Shown: in pieces, positions 42,466-50,482 of the stretch | Numbering within the stretch: the first letter of the stretch is position 1 | Layout of the letters: each line of letters begins with the position of its first letter | NCBI GenBank assembly: GCA_030432655.1 | Contig: JAUILA010000032.1 | Coordinates: forward strand, 1 to 50,482 | DNA: 50,482 nt | Direction of reading: 5' to 3' | Source of the DNA: Bacteroidia bacterium | Lineage (GTDB): Bacteria > Bacteroidota > Bacteroidia > Cytophagales > Cyclobacteriaceae | The notes under the pieces: generated by a model | The model's database searches: none | Told to the model about the DNA's origin: nothing | The model's input: only the letters and a program-made list of their open reading frames with translations | Program-made: the position numbers and the translations under genes

Positions 42466-44407
42466 TCTTCGTGTCTGTCAGCCAGAGAATCGCATATGCG
42501 GAAAGGGCTATCCCCTTTGGCTCAATCCGGACTGCCTCTCCCGAAAGAAGGTCATACGTAAATTGGGTATCAAGGCCTGTCTGGAACAATACCGATGTCT
42601 CCACGAATTGTTGCTCCCCGGTGAGGTTGGCCACTACAAGCAACGGACCCGGGCCACCGGAAGGTCTTGTAAAAACAAATACATGTTCATTGCTGGTATC
42701 CGGCAGGTGGATATTATTTACGTCCTTCATGACAGGCAGCTCCCGGCGTATCCTGAGCATCGACGCAAGCGCCTTGAAAATCCGGTATTCAGGAGTGTTT
42801 TTCCTCTTCCTACGTTCCGCGCGTTTCCAGTCAATAACCGGCCGGTGCACCCATCGGTTATCATCCTGTTTCTGCGGATCATTTATGAAACTGTAATCGT
42901 TAAGCGTAGCCAGTTCGTCCCCGTAATAGATCATGGGAATACCGCCGAATGCAATCACCACCCCGTGCATCATCAGAATCCGGCGAATGGATAACTCAAT
43001 GGCTTCCTTATCTTTTTCCTCAAGTGCTTTCTCAAGTCCGGCCAGGGATGCCATGGACCCGGAAATACGTGCATCACCGGTTTCCGGATTAGACATAAAC
43101 GGCAAACCGCGGGCAAATGAACCTTCAAAATTTCCGGTCAGGAAATCAACAATGAATTTCCGGTGCATACCGGGCGTATAGCCGGCCAGCTCAATATCCG
43201 AATTATCGTAACCCAACCCGATGTCATCGTGGCACCGTAAATAATTAATCCAGGTGGTTCCTACCGGTTTATGCGGTAAATGACCTATTGAATTTCTAAG
43301 CACCCTGGCATTTCTTGTACAGATTGCGTCCCACATAAGCGCCATCAGTGTAGCATTGTAGGCCAGATCACATTCATCACTCCAGGTCTGACTTTGTCCG
43401 AAATAATGCATGATCTCCTGCGGCGCCACGATTGCTTCGGCAAGGAAGGCGGTTCCCGGGGCCACAATCTGGGTAGCTGCTTTCATGATCTTCAGGAGAA
43501 TATGAGCCTCCGGGAGATTTTGACTGTTAGTCCCCATTTTCTTCCAGAGAAAGGCAACCGCATCCAGCCGGAATATATCAACGCCCATATTGGCCACATC
43601 CAGCAGAATACAGATCATTTCCGTGAGCACCTTCGGGTTGGTGTAATTCAGGTCCCACTGGTATTGATTAAAAACAGTCATGACCCATTTGTTCATTTCT
43701 TCCGACCAGGTAAAGTTTCCGGGAGCATTCTCCGGAAATACCTCGGGAAGACTGCGTTCAAATAATTCGGGAATGGTACGGTCTTCAAAAAGGTAATAAT
43801 AGTCCTGATAAGCCTTATCCCCTTTTTTGGCCTTCTGAGCCCATTCATGTTCATCAGATGTATGGTTGATCACCAGGTCGAGCATAAGTAGCATTTTACG
43901 CTTTCTGAGCTTGACAGCAAGTGACCTCAGGTCTTTGTTACTTCCGAATTTAGGATCCACCTTGCGATAATCACTTACCGCATATCCCCCGTCATTTTTC
44001 TTCGCCGGTGATTTAAAGATAGGCATCAGATGGAGCAGGTTGATGTGAAGCGATTCAAAATAGTCCAACTTCGCGGTAACACCATTCAGGTCTCCGTTAA
44101 AGCGGTCTACATACAACATCATGCCTGCGATATTCTCTGTAATAAACCAGTCAGGATTGGCTTCGCGGTCGTTATCAGACTTTTTAAGAACCCCGGGGCG
44201 GTCTTCATATTTCTGATGTAACTGATCAACCAGGTTTTTCAGTTCTTCCTGCCAGTCCTCACGTGAGCCATAAATACGTTCATACAAGCTGAAAAGATGT
44301 TGGAATATGGCGGTTAGCCGGAGAATGAATTGCTGGTCGGCATCCTGAGACCAGTCTGCTTTGTCCAGTAATTGTCTGAGGAATCGATGGGCTATCGGGT
44401 TGTACAT
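42455..44407 (-). CDS. Amylosucrase-type GH13 glucosyltransferase or sucrose hydrolase
   Basis: Amylosucrase uses sucrose to build alpha-1,4-glucan and releases fructose. This 650-residue protein has the long helical N-terminal domain of the subfamily (about 1-90), the barrel with triad Asp282 (DIFRLDAV), Glu324 (LAEAIV) and Asp394 (CHDDIG), and a C-terminal beta domain. Asp139 (NDGGYAV) and Arg518 (DDNRWVHRP) match the Asp144-Arg509 pair that closes the sucrose pocket in the Neisseria enzyme. Whether it polymerises or only hydrolyses cannot be read from sequence. It overlaps glpD by 1 bp and the next gene by 11 bp. Confidence 0.9.
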   Translation of the reverse strand: MYNPIAHRFLRQLLDKADWSQDADQQFILRLTAIFQHLFSLYERIYGSREDWQEELKNLVDQLHQKYEDRPGVLKKSDNDREANPDWFITENIAGMMLYVDRFNGDLNGVTAKLDYFESLHINLLHLMPIFKSPAKKNDGGYAVSDYRKVDPKFGSNKDLRSLAVKLRKRKMLLMLDLVINHTSDEHEWAQKAKKGDKAYQDYYYLFEDRTIPELFERSLPEVFPENAPGNFTWSEEMNKWVMTVFNQYQWDLNYTNPKVLTEMICILLDVANMGVDIFRLDAVAFLWKKMGTNSQNLPEAHILLKIMKAATQIVAPGTAFLAEAIVAPQEIMHYFGQSQTWSDECDLAYNATLMALMWDAICTRNARVLRNSIGHLPHKPVGTTWINYLRCHDDIGLGYDNSDIELAGYTPGMHRKFIVDFLTGNFEGSFARGLPFMSNPETGDARISGSMASLAGLEKALEEKDKEAIELSIRRILMMHGVVIAFGGIPMIYYGDELATLNDYSFINDPQKQDDNRWVHRPVIDWKRAERRKRKNTPEYRIFKALASMLRIRRELPVMKDVNNIHLPDTSNEHVFVFTRPSGGPGPLLVVANLTGEQQFVETSVLFQTGLDTQFTYDLLSGEAVRIEPKGIALSAYAILWLTDTKNDE

Positions 44408-46065
44408 TATTTAAAATCAGATACCTCCCTGATCTCTCGCTGCATCGCCTGAATTTCCAGTTCTTTGGTTCGCTCTGACCAGTGGAGATGTTCCTGCATA
44501 AATTCAGCTATTTCAGATAAAGTTTCCCTGACACTGTTGATATCAAAATATAACCGCCCGGTCCTCCGGATAAAATAATCGGAAAGCCTACGGATCATTT
44601 CATATTCCATTCCGAACAGACACTCCGCTTTCATTAAGGTGTGGCCCGTATCATCAAGTTTACCGAGGTATTCAAGAATGCGATCTGTCTGTTTGCCGTA
44701 ATTACTTACCAGGTACCACGCGTCATATGGATCCTCAACTCCTGCATCAGCCAGTTTCGTTCGAATTTTCTCTTCATACAGATCAACTTCCCCGGGATTA
44801 TCAAATGCTTCGCCTCCGATGGGTATTTTATCAGTCTGCACATTCTTCAATTCTACATCCCTTTCCGATTCATATTTCTTTGACACCAGGTTAACGATGC
44901 GTTCAGCCATCTTCCTGTACCCGGTCAGTTTTCCACCGGCTATTGAAATCAGCCCTGTATCGGATTCAAAAATCTCGTCTTTACGCGATAACTCAGAAGC
45001 CGATTTCCCTTCTTCATGGATCAGCGGCCGGAGTCCGGCCCAGCTGGACACAACATCTCTCATAGACAGATCGACGGTTGGAAAGGTATGGTTCACGGCA
45101 TCCACCAGGTACATTACATCTTCTTTGTTAGTCAGGACATGGTTTTTGTCCCCTTCATAATCTGTGTCGGTTGTACCCACATAAGTCACCTTGCCCCTGG
45201 GTATTGCGAAAATCATCCGGCCATCAGGCACATCAAAGTAAACGGCCTGTTTGACGGGCAGCCTTCTGTGCGGCACCACGATGTGAACTCCTTTGGTAAG
45301 GTGAAGCCGCTTGCCACTTAGTGAATCATTTTTTCCCCGGAGTTCGTCCACCCAAGGTCCGGCAGCACTCACGACATATGTCGCACGTATTTTTCCTGGT
45401 TCGTCAGTGAGCATATCACGTGCCTTAACCCCTCTGACAATTCCTTCCTTATAAATAAAATCTTCCGCCTGCACATAATTCACGCAAACTGCCCCGAAGC
45501 TAATGGCGGTCTTTATAACCTCCACGGTCAGACGGGCATCGTCGGTACGGTATTCGGAGTAGATACCAGCCCCTTCCAGAACTGATTCATCAAGGAGCGG
45601 TTCCTTTTCGAGTGTTTCTTCTTTCGAGAGCATTTTTCGCTGATCGGCGCTTTCAACCCCGGCCAGTACATCGTATACCATTAAGCCAAACGATGTGGCA
45701 AACTTACCATAAGTCCCGTCCGTGATGAGAGGCAATAACATTTTTTCCGAACGGACCAGATGCGGCGCCAGGTGATGCACGATGGCACGCTCGCGACCCA
45801 CTTCCCTTACCAGCATGATCTCAAACTGTTTCAGGTAGCGTAATCCGCCATGAATAAGTTTGGTTGACCGGCTGCTTGTACCTGAGGCAAAATCATTCTG
45901 CTCGACCAGGGCGGTTTTCAATCCGCGTGATGCGGCATCCAGAGCAATGCCGGCACCGGTAATACCCCCACCTATGACCAGTAAATCATATTGATCATGG
46001 AAGAGGTTCTGCGCCATTGCTTTGCGGTCGGCCTTTTTAATCTCAATCTTCTGCCTCATCCTCAT
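44407..46065 (-). CDS. glpD: Aerobic glycerol-3-phosphate dehydrogenase
   Basis: GlpD oxidises glycerol-3-phosphate to dihydroxyacetone phosphate at the inner membrane, passing electrons to quinone. The 552 residues open (after about 25 residues) with the FAD motif [22 protein letters not shown], then [24 protein letters not shown] and the substrate domain with [15 protein letters not shown]. Several Met codons precede the FAD motif; any of the first three could be the start. The gene starts inside the last 23 bp of glpK, so translation is coupled. Confidence 0.96.
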   Translation of the reverse strand: MRMRQKIEIKKADRKAMAQNLFHDQYDLLVIGGGITGAGIALDAASRGLKTALVEQNDFASGTSSRSTKLIHGGLRYLKQFEIMLVREVGRERAIVHHLAPHLVRSEKMLLPLITDGTYGKFATSFGLMVYDVLAGVESADQRKMLSKEETLEKEPLLDESVLEGAGIYSEYRTDDARLTVEVIKTAISFGAVCVNYVQAEDFIYKEGIVRGVKARDMLTDEPGKIRATYVVSAAGPWVDELRGKNDSLSGKRLHLTKGVHIVVPHRRLPVKQAVYFDVPDGRMIFAIPRGKVTYVGTTDTDYEGDKNHVLTNKEDVMYLVDAVNHTFPTVDLSMRDVVSSWAGLRPLIHEEGKSASELSRKDEIFESDTGLISIAGGKLTGYRKMAERIVNLVSKKYESERDVELKNVQTDKIPIGGEAFDNPGEVDLYEEKIRTKLADAGVEDPYDAWYLVSNYGKQTDRILEYLGKLDDTGHTLMKAECLFGMEYEMIRRLSDYFIRRTGRLYFDINSVRETLSEIAEFMQEHLHWSERTKELEIQAMQREIREVSDFK

Positions 46066-47551
46066 CTATCCAGTTCATCGTTCGTTCCACCGCTTTTTTC
46101 CAGCGACTGTAAAGTTTTTCTGCCCGCTCAGCAGGCATCTCGGGCTCAAACACCGCATTCAGTTTCCTGAATTTTTCCAGGTCTTCCTTTTTCCACAAAC
46201 CGCACCCGATCCCGGCCAGGTAGGCAGCCCCCTGGGCTGTTGATTCAATAATCTCCGGGCGTTCCACAGGCACCTGGAGAATATCTGCCTGGAACTGCAT
46301 CAGGTAATCATTTGCCACAGCTCCGCCATCCACTTTCAGTGTAAGCAATTCTTTCCCCGCGTCTTTCTCAATGGCAATTATGACGTCCTTTGTCTGGTAG
46401 GCCATGGATTCAAGGGTAGCTTTGACAATATGTTTGTAAGAAGTATCGCGGGTAAGTCCGAATATCGCACCCCTTGCATTTTCATCCCAATACGGGGCGC
46501 CCAGTCCGGCAAATGCCGGAACTACGAAAATCTCATCATTCCCTTTTGTTTCTTCCGCCAATTTCTTGCTTTCAGGTGCTGATTTAATGATTTTCAGCCC
46601 ATCCCTCAGCCACTGCACCGCCGCCCCGGCGTTAAAAATACTTCCCTCAATGGCATATGAAATATCATCCGCCAGTCCCACTCCAATGGTCGTCAGCAGG
46701 TTATTCTCCGACAACCGCATGGTCTTCCCAATATTCATTAGCATGAAGCAGCCGGTCCCGTAAGTATTTTTGACCATTCCGGGGGAGAAACACTGCTGAC
46801 CAAACAGTGCGGCCTGCTGGTCCCCTGCAATGCCGGTAATCGGGATCCTGGTATTCCTGTAGGAGAATTCACCAAAATCAGCGGCTGAAGGTTTGGCTTC
46901 CGGCAACATGTTTCGCGGTATTGCCAGGCCTTCCAGTAAATGATCGTCCCATTGCAGCGTTTTAATATTGAACAGGAGGGTTCTGCTGGCATTGGAATAA
47001 TCGGTGGCATGCACCTTCCCCTCGGTCAGCTTCCAGACCAGCCAGGTATCGATCGTTCCAAAAAGAAGATCGCCATTATCGGCCTTCCCGCGAGCACCAT
47101 CGACATTTTCAAGGATCCACATAATTTTGGTCCCCGAGAAATAGGAATCGATGATCAGGCCGGTGTTTTCCCGGATATAGGGCTCAAGTCCGGCCTTTCT
47201 CAAGGTACGGCATTGCCGGTTAGAAGTACGGGTGTCCTGCCAGACAATCGCATTGTATACCGGCTTACCGGTATTTTTGTCCCAAACAACAGTAGTTTCC
47301 CGCTGGTTGGTAATTCCTATAGCCGCAATTTCCTTCGGGTCTGCCACATGGTCGCGGACCAGCTTCTTCAGCACATCAAGCTGTGTTTCCCATATTTCTT
47401 CCGGATCGTGCTCTACCCACCCTGCCTGGGGGAAGATCTGGGTAAACTCCTTTTGTTCAATTCCCAGTAGTTCTCCCGAGGTGTCAAATAACACCGCACG
47501 TGAACTGGTCGTACCCTGGTCGAGGGCAATAATGTATTTGCCTTCCGTCAT
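46043..47551 (-). CDS. glpK: Glycerol kinase
   Basis: GlpK phosphorylates glycerol to glycerol-3-phosphate in the cytoplasm. At 502 residues it is full length, with FGGY-family marks: [15 protein letters not shown] at the N-terminus, [49 protein letters not shown] and [17 protein letters not shown]. Together with glpD it makes a complete glycerol-to-DHAP route; no glycerol facilitator (glpF) is in the window. It starts 22 bp after the symporter gene stops. Placement between a trehalase/symporter pair and two GH13 genes ties glycerol use to glucoside use. Confidence 0.98.
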   Translation of the reverse strand: MTEGKYIIALDQGTTSSRAVLFDTSGELLGIEQKEFTQIFPQAGWVEHDPEEIWETQLDVLKKLVRDHVADPKEIAAIGITNQRETTVVWDKNTGKPVYNAIVWQDTRTSNRQCRTLRKAGLEPYIRENTGLIIDSYFSGTKIMWILENVDGARGKADNGDLLFGTIDTWLVWKLTEGKVHATDYSNASRTLLFNIKTLQWDDHLLEGLAIPRNMLPEAKPSAADFGEFSYRNTRIPITGIAGDQQAALFGQQCFSPGMVKNTYGTGCFMLMNIGKTMRLSENNLLTTIGVGLADDISYAIEGSIFNAGAAVQWLRDGLKIIKSAPESKKLAEETKGNDEIFVVPAFAGLGAPYWDENARGAIFGLTRDTSYKHIVKATLESMAYQTKDVIIAIEKDAGKELLTLKVDGGAVANDYLMQFQADILQVPVERPEIIESTAQGAAYLAGIGCGLWKKEDLEKFRKLNAVFEPEMPAERAEKLYSRWKKAVERTMNWIDEDEAED

Positions 47552-47573
47552 GCGAATTTCGTGTTTTTTAGTT

Positions 47574-49259
47574 TTACCAGAACCAGATTACTATAAAGGC
47601 TGTCAACACCAGTAATAACAGGCTGAGAATGCGATAGTTTTGATACCAGGGCATTCCTTTCAGTTCCTTTGTTTCTGCGGTAAAGACGCGTCTGTGCCAG
47701 GTCATGTTTTCCACTTTTTCCGCTGGCGGACTGGCTGTAGCATGCGAGATAATTACATTGAGAACAGCACAGATCACCGCAAGCACCGGGACCTGGAGAG
47801 TGAAATGGACATTGGTCAGTTCCGGGGCTACGTCATTAGTTTTCATCAGGATGAATATGACAGCGAGTCCGTAACTCAACAGCAAGCTGAAAAACGCCCC
47901 GTGGGCATTGGCTCGTTTATAGAACAACCCGAGCATGAAGGTAGCAACAATCGGCGGGGCGATATAGGTAAGTACAAGCTGCAGGTATTCCCAAAGAGAG
48001 GATGCCACCGTTTCAATCATAGGCGCCCATACCGCGGCCAGGATCACCAGTACCACCGTGGCAATTTGCCCGGCACGTACCAATGCCTTACTGCTCATTC
48101 CCGGACGTAATTTGGAAACAAAGTCCATAGTAATCAGGGTGGAAGCAGAATTTAATGTTGCTGAAATACTTGAGGACATTGCGGCCAGGAGACCGGCAAT
48201 AACCAGTCCCAGGATTCCCGTTGGCAGCAACTGAAGGATCAGCACCGGGAATGTCATATTCGGACAATCTTCCAGGCTGTCACAAATCACGTCTCCACCT
48301 GCCCCGCCGATGGGATATTTCAGGAAGCTTATGTCCAGGTCATTAAACATGACATAGGCCATGACGCCAGGGATGACCATTATAAACAACACAGGTAATT
48401 TCAGGAGGCCCGCAAAAAGAGCACCCCATCGTCCGTGGTTCAGGTCTTTGGCCGAAAGTACCCGTTGCACCATGAATTGGTTATTAGCCCAGAAATAAAA
48501 CCCAAGGAGGGGAACACCAAGTAACAGCCCGGTCCACGGGAGGTCCGGGTCACTGGCAGGCTTCACAAGACTCAGCACCTCCTCTGCATTCTTTCCTTCT
48601 GGCTGTAATTCATTCAACCGTTCAATCATGCCATTCCAGCCTCCGACTTCGACAAAGCAGAAATAAGTAAGCAACGTTGATCCGAAAATAAGAAGTATCG
48701 CCTGGATCACTTCGGTGTGTACCACAGATGATAATCCGCCAGGGATGGTGTATGCGGCAGCCGCAAAAGCCAGAATGGCAATAATAAGCCATGAGGGCAT
48801 GCCCGGGAATACTATTTTAAGAATGAGGTTTCCCGCATATAATCCTGATGCCGTATCAATGATCACGTTCCCGATGATCGTGATCCCTGAAAAGAGGTAC
48901 CTGGAGCGGCTGTCATACCGGCGTTCCAGGAATTCAGGCATCGTGTACACTTTGGAGCGCAGATAAAACGGCAGAAAGAATATGGCGAAGAACACAAGGA
49001 CGACTGCCGCCATCCATTCGTAATTGTACACGGCCACGTTGGTTTGATAGGCATCTGAGGCCAGCCCGATCAGGGTGTTGCTCCCGATATTAGCGGCAAA
49101 CAGGGAAATACCAACAATGGGCCAGGTCATGTTCCGTCCGGCGAGAAAGTAATCTTCGGAGCTTTCCTGCTTTCCTTTCCGGATCCCATACCAGACAATC
49201 CCAACAAGATATACGACGATGATGCCAAGATCGATCAAGCTCAATCCTATGTTTTCCAT
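47574..49259 (-). CDS. SGLT-type sodium/solute symporter
   Basis: This 561-residue inner-membrane protein of the SSS family has about 14 predicted helices. Marks include [61 protein letters not shown] and [23 protein letters not shown], which closely match the Vibrio galactose symporter layout. It is therefore expected to take up a sugar, sugar alcohol or glucoside with Na+. The trehalase gene lies 43 bp upstream and glpK 22 bp downstream, so its cargo is plausibly an osmolyte glucoside or its glucose product. Confidence 0.93.
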   Translation of the reverse strand: MENIGLSLIDLGIIVVYLVGIVWYGIRKGKQESSEDYFLAGRNMTWPIVGISLFAANIGSNTLIGLASDAYQTNVAVYNYEWMAAVVLVFFAIFFLPFYLRSKVYTMPEFLERRYDSRSRYLFSGITIIGNVIIDTASGLYAGNLILKIVFPGMPSWLIIAILAFAAAAYTIPGGLSSVVHTEVIQAILLIFGSTLLTYFCFVEVGGWNGMIERLNELQPEGKNAEEVLSLVKPASDPDLPWTGLLLGVPLLGFYFWANNQFMVQRVLSAKDLNHGRWGALFAGLLKLPVLFIMVIPGVMAYVMFNDLDISFLKYPIGGAGGDVICDSLEDCPNMTFPVLILQLLPTGILGLVIAGLLAAMSSSISATLNSASTLITMDFVSKLRPGMSSKALVRAGQIATVVLVILAAVWAPMIETVASSLWEYLQLVLTYIAPPIVATFMLGLFYKRANAHGAFFSLLLSYGLAVIFILMKTNDVAPELTNVHFTLQVPVLAVICAVLNVIISHATASPPAEKVENMTWHRRVFTAETKELKGMPWYQNYRILSLLLLVLTAFIVIWFW

Positions 49260-49302
49260 GCGTTTGGAGGTTGTTTAAAGTGTCCAAATAATCTGACAGC
49301 GG

Positions 49303-50482
49303 CTACTCCTGCTCTGCCTCCACCTGCACTTTCATCTCTTCCGCTTTGTCCCTGTTATTCTGAATTTCTTCAAGGGCAAGGGCCACCCCGTTAGTCCAGC
49401 CAAACCCATCCTGCAGGGCATATTCTCCCCCGCCGGCCAGTAGAGTGGTGTCGACTACGTTGTATTTCTCCATCATTTTTCCGGTGGCTTTGTACACTTC
49501 CCGGTTTCGTCGCAGCCAACGGTCAATGGCCTCTTCCCCGGCATCAATGTATCCGTAGTTGAACAGCCCGTTAATCGTAATCCATTGCAACGGAGCCCAG
49601 CCGTTCGGCCAGTCCCATTGCTGCCCCGTATTTTCAAGGGTGGTTACAAAACCTCCTGGCTGCAGAAAGTCTTCCAACAGCCGTGAGGCTACTTTTTTCG
49701 CTTTTGCCTTATCTGCTGCCTGGAAATAAAGTGGATAAGCCGCTGCCAGGGATGGAATGGAAGTCGAACTTCCTTTTTCAATATCATAATCCAGATAGAA
49801 CCCTACCTCGTCGTTCCATAAGTATTGGTTAATAGCATTCTTCCGCTGATCTGCCAGTTTCAGAAACCTGGCAGCCGATTCGCGGTCGTCCGACCAGTTG
49901 TAGGCCTGTGCTATTTTTAATTCGAGGTGATAGAGTAATGAATTCAGATCTACCGGGACAATATCTGTTGTATGGATGGTCGACAACGATTTTCCGTCTT
50001 CGAGCCACCGGCTGGAGAAATCCCATCCCGATTCCGCTCCTGCCCGCAAATGCCGGTAAGTGTCGTTTTCTTCCCTGCTTTCATTCTCCCCGGCGATAAT
50101 GACATCTTCCCGGTACGATTCAGGCCGGGGCGTTGAATAATGATCCCAGTACCGGTTGAGGATACTTCCGTCAGGCATCCGGATTACCCGGAGAATGGCG
50201 TAATTCACCTTGCTCAGGTCTTCACTGCCTTTCATCCAGAATTCATATTCCCGCAGCATATCCGGCAGGTACGAGACAAACAGGTCACGGTCATCTTCGG
50301 CCACAAGGCTTACCATCAGCGAAAAGAAAGGGGGCTGGGACCGGCCCGAATAATAGGCGCGGTTGCCATTGGGAATAAATCCCTGCGATTGCAGCAGAAA
50401 AGCAAAATTATCCGTCATTTCCCGGGCAAGCTCTTCCTTTCCTGAAATGCGTAAACCCTCCATGGTGAAGTAACTGTCCCAG
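49303..50482 (-). CDS. Trehalase (GH37), 5' end beyond window
   Basis: Trehalase hydrolyses trehalose to two glucoses. The frame runs off the right edge: the ATG at 50463 is internal, because the preceding codons read WDSYFT, part of the GH37 signature WDSYFTMxGL. Visible marks are IPNGNRAYYSGRSQPP, GAESGWDFSSRW (catalytic Asp), GQQWDWPNGWAPLQW (second GH37 signature) and GGGEYALQDGFGWTNGV (catalytic Glu region). About 393 of an expected 500-550 residues are here, so the N-terminus, and with it any signal peptide, cannot be seen; cytoplasmic and periplasmic forms are both possible. It is the first visible gene of the operon. Confidence 0.95.
   Translation of the reverse strand, partial: WDSYFTMEGLRISGKEELAREMTDNFAFLLQSQGFIPNGNRAYYSGRSQPPFFSLMVSLVAEDDRDLFVSYLPDMLREYEFWMKGSEDLSKVNYAILRVIRMPDGSILNRYWDHYSTPRPESYREDVIIAGENESREENDTYRHLRAGAESGWDFSSRWLEDGKSLSTIHTTDIVPVDLNSLLYHLELKIAQAYNWSDDRESAARFLKLADQRKNAINQYLWNDEVGFYLDYDIEKGSSTSIPSLAAAYPLYFQAADKAKAKKVASRLLEDFLQPGGFVTTLENTGQQWDWPNGWAPLQWITINGLFNYGYIDAGEEAIDRWLRRNREVYKATGKMMEKYNVVDTTLLAGGGEYALQDGFGWTNGVALALEEIQNNRDKAEEMKVQVEAEQE

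Noticed and set aside
50440-50463. ATG at 50463 as the trehalase start
   Set aside because: The codons before it encode WDSYFT of the GH37 signature, so the gene continues past the window edge.
1-50482. CRISPR array, defence island, prophage, tRNA or rRNA genes
   Set aside because: No regularly spaced repeats, nuclease/helicase defence genes, phage structural genes, cloverleaf sequences or rRNA segments were seen on either strand.

Overview
The window looks like chromosomal DNA of a member of the Bacteroidota or a close relative (Cytophagia, Balneolia or Rhodothermia are all possible). The signs are a type IX secretion (T9SS) C-terminal sorting domain on the DUF1501 protein, many lipoproteins with short lipoboxes, SusD-free sugar loci built from Gfo/Idh, DUF1080 and ThuA-type proteins, a MetH without its homocysteine domain, mostly weak Shine-Dalgarno sites and moderate GC. 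I cannot name the genus. No rRNA, tRNA, CRISPR array, phage or recognisable defence system was seen.

Layout. 1-665: an IS4-type transposase fragment cut by the window edge, with an apparent one-base frameshift in an A9 run. 791-6039 (minus): alaS, gatB and a TlpA-like thioredoxin lipoprotein, packed as an operon. 6196-10910 (plus): two tandem M23 peptidases, a CapA-like lipoprotein, a MerR regulator and dprA. 10983-12218 (minus): glutamate dehydrogenase. 12377-14614 (plus): a GH3 beta-glucosidase interrupted by one in-frame TAA. 14611-15459 (minus): HMG-CoA lyase. 15603-21127 (plus): a four-gene cell-surface operon (DUF1800, DUF1501 with T9SS tail, outer-membrane barrel, lipoprotein) ending at a strong terminator shared with the convergent hsp20. 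21691-25368 (minus): metF and metH. 25714-30135 (minus): a GH57/DUF3536 protein and the glycogen branching enzyme.

30221-39987: a glycerate kinase, a TMEM220-like membrane protein and then what looks like an oxidative glycoside-breakdown locus. That locus has a Gfo/Idh dehydrogenase, a TIM-barrel isomerase/epimerase, a DUF1080 (3-keto-disaccharide hydrolase family) lipoprotein and a 1119-residue fusion of ThuA, PQQ-type sugar dehydrogenase, PKD, cytochrome c and a C-terminal beta domain. A divergent MFS transporter and SemiSWEET sit across a 162-bp region that holds a good candidate operator.

40822 to the right edge (minus): a tightly packed operon whose transcription order is trehalase (5' end outside the window), SGLT-type Na+/sugar symporter, glpK, glpD, amylosucrase-type GH13 and oligo-1,6-glucosidase-type GH13. 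Joining alpha-glucoside cleavage to glycerol catabolism suggests salvage of osmolytes such as trehalose, sucrose and possibly glucosylglycerol. That physiological reading is inference; the enzyme families themselves are clear.
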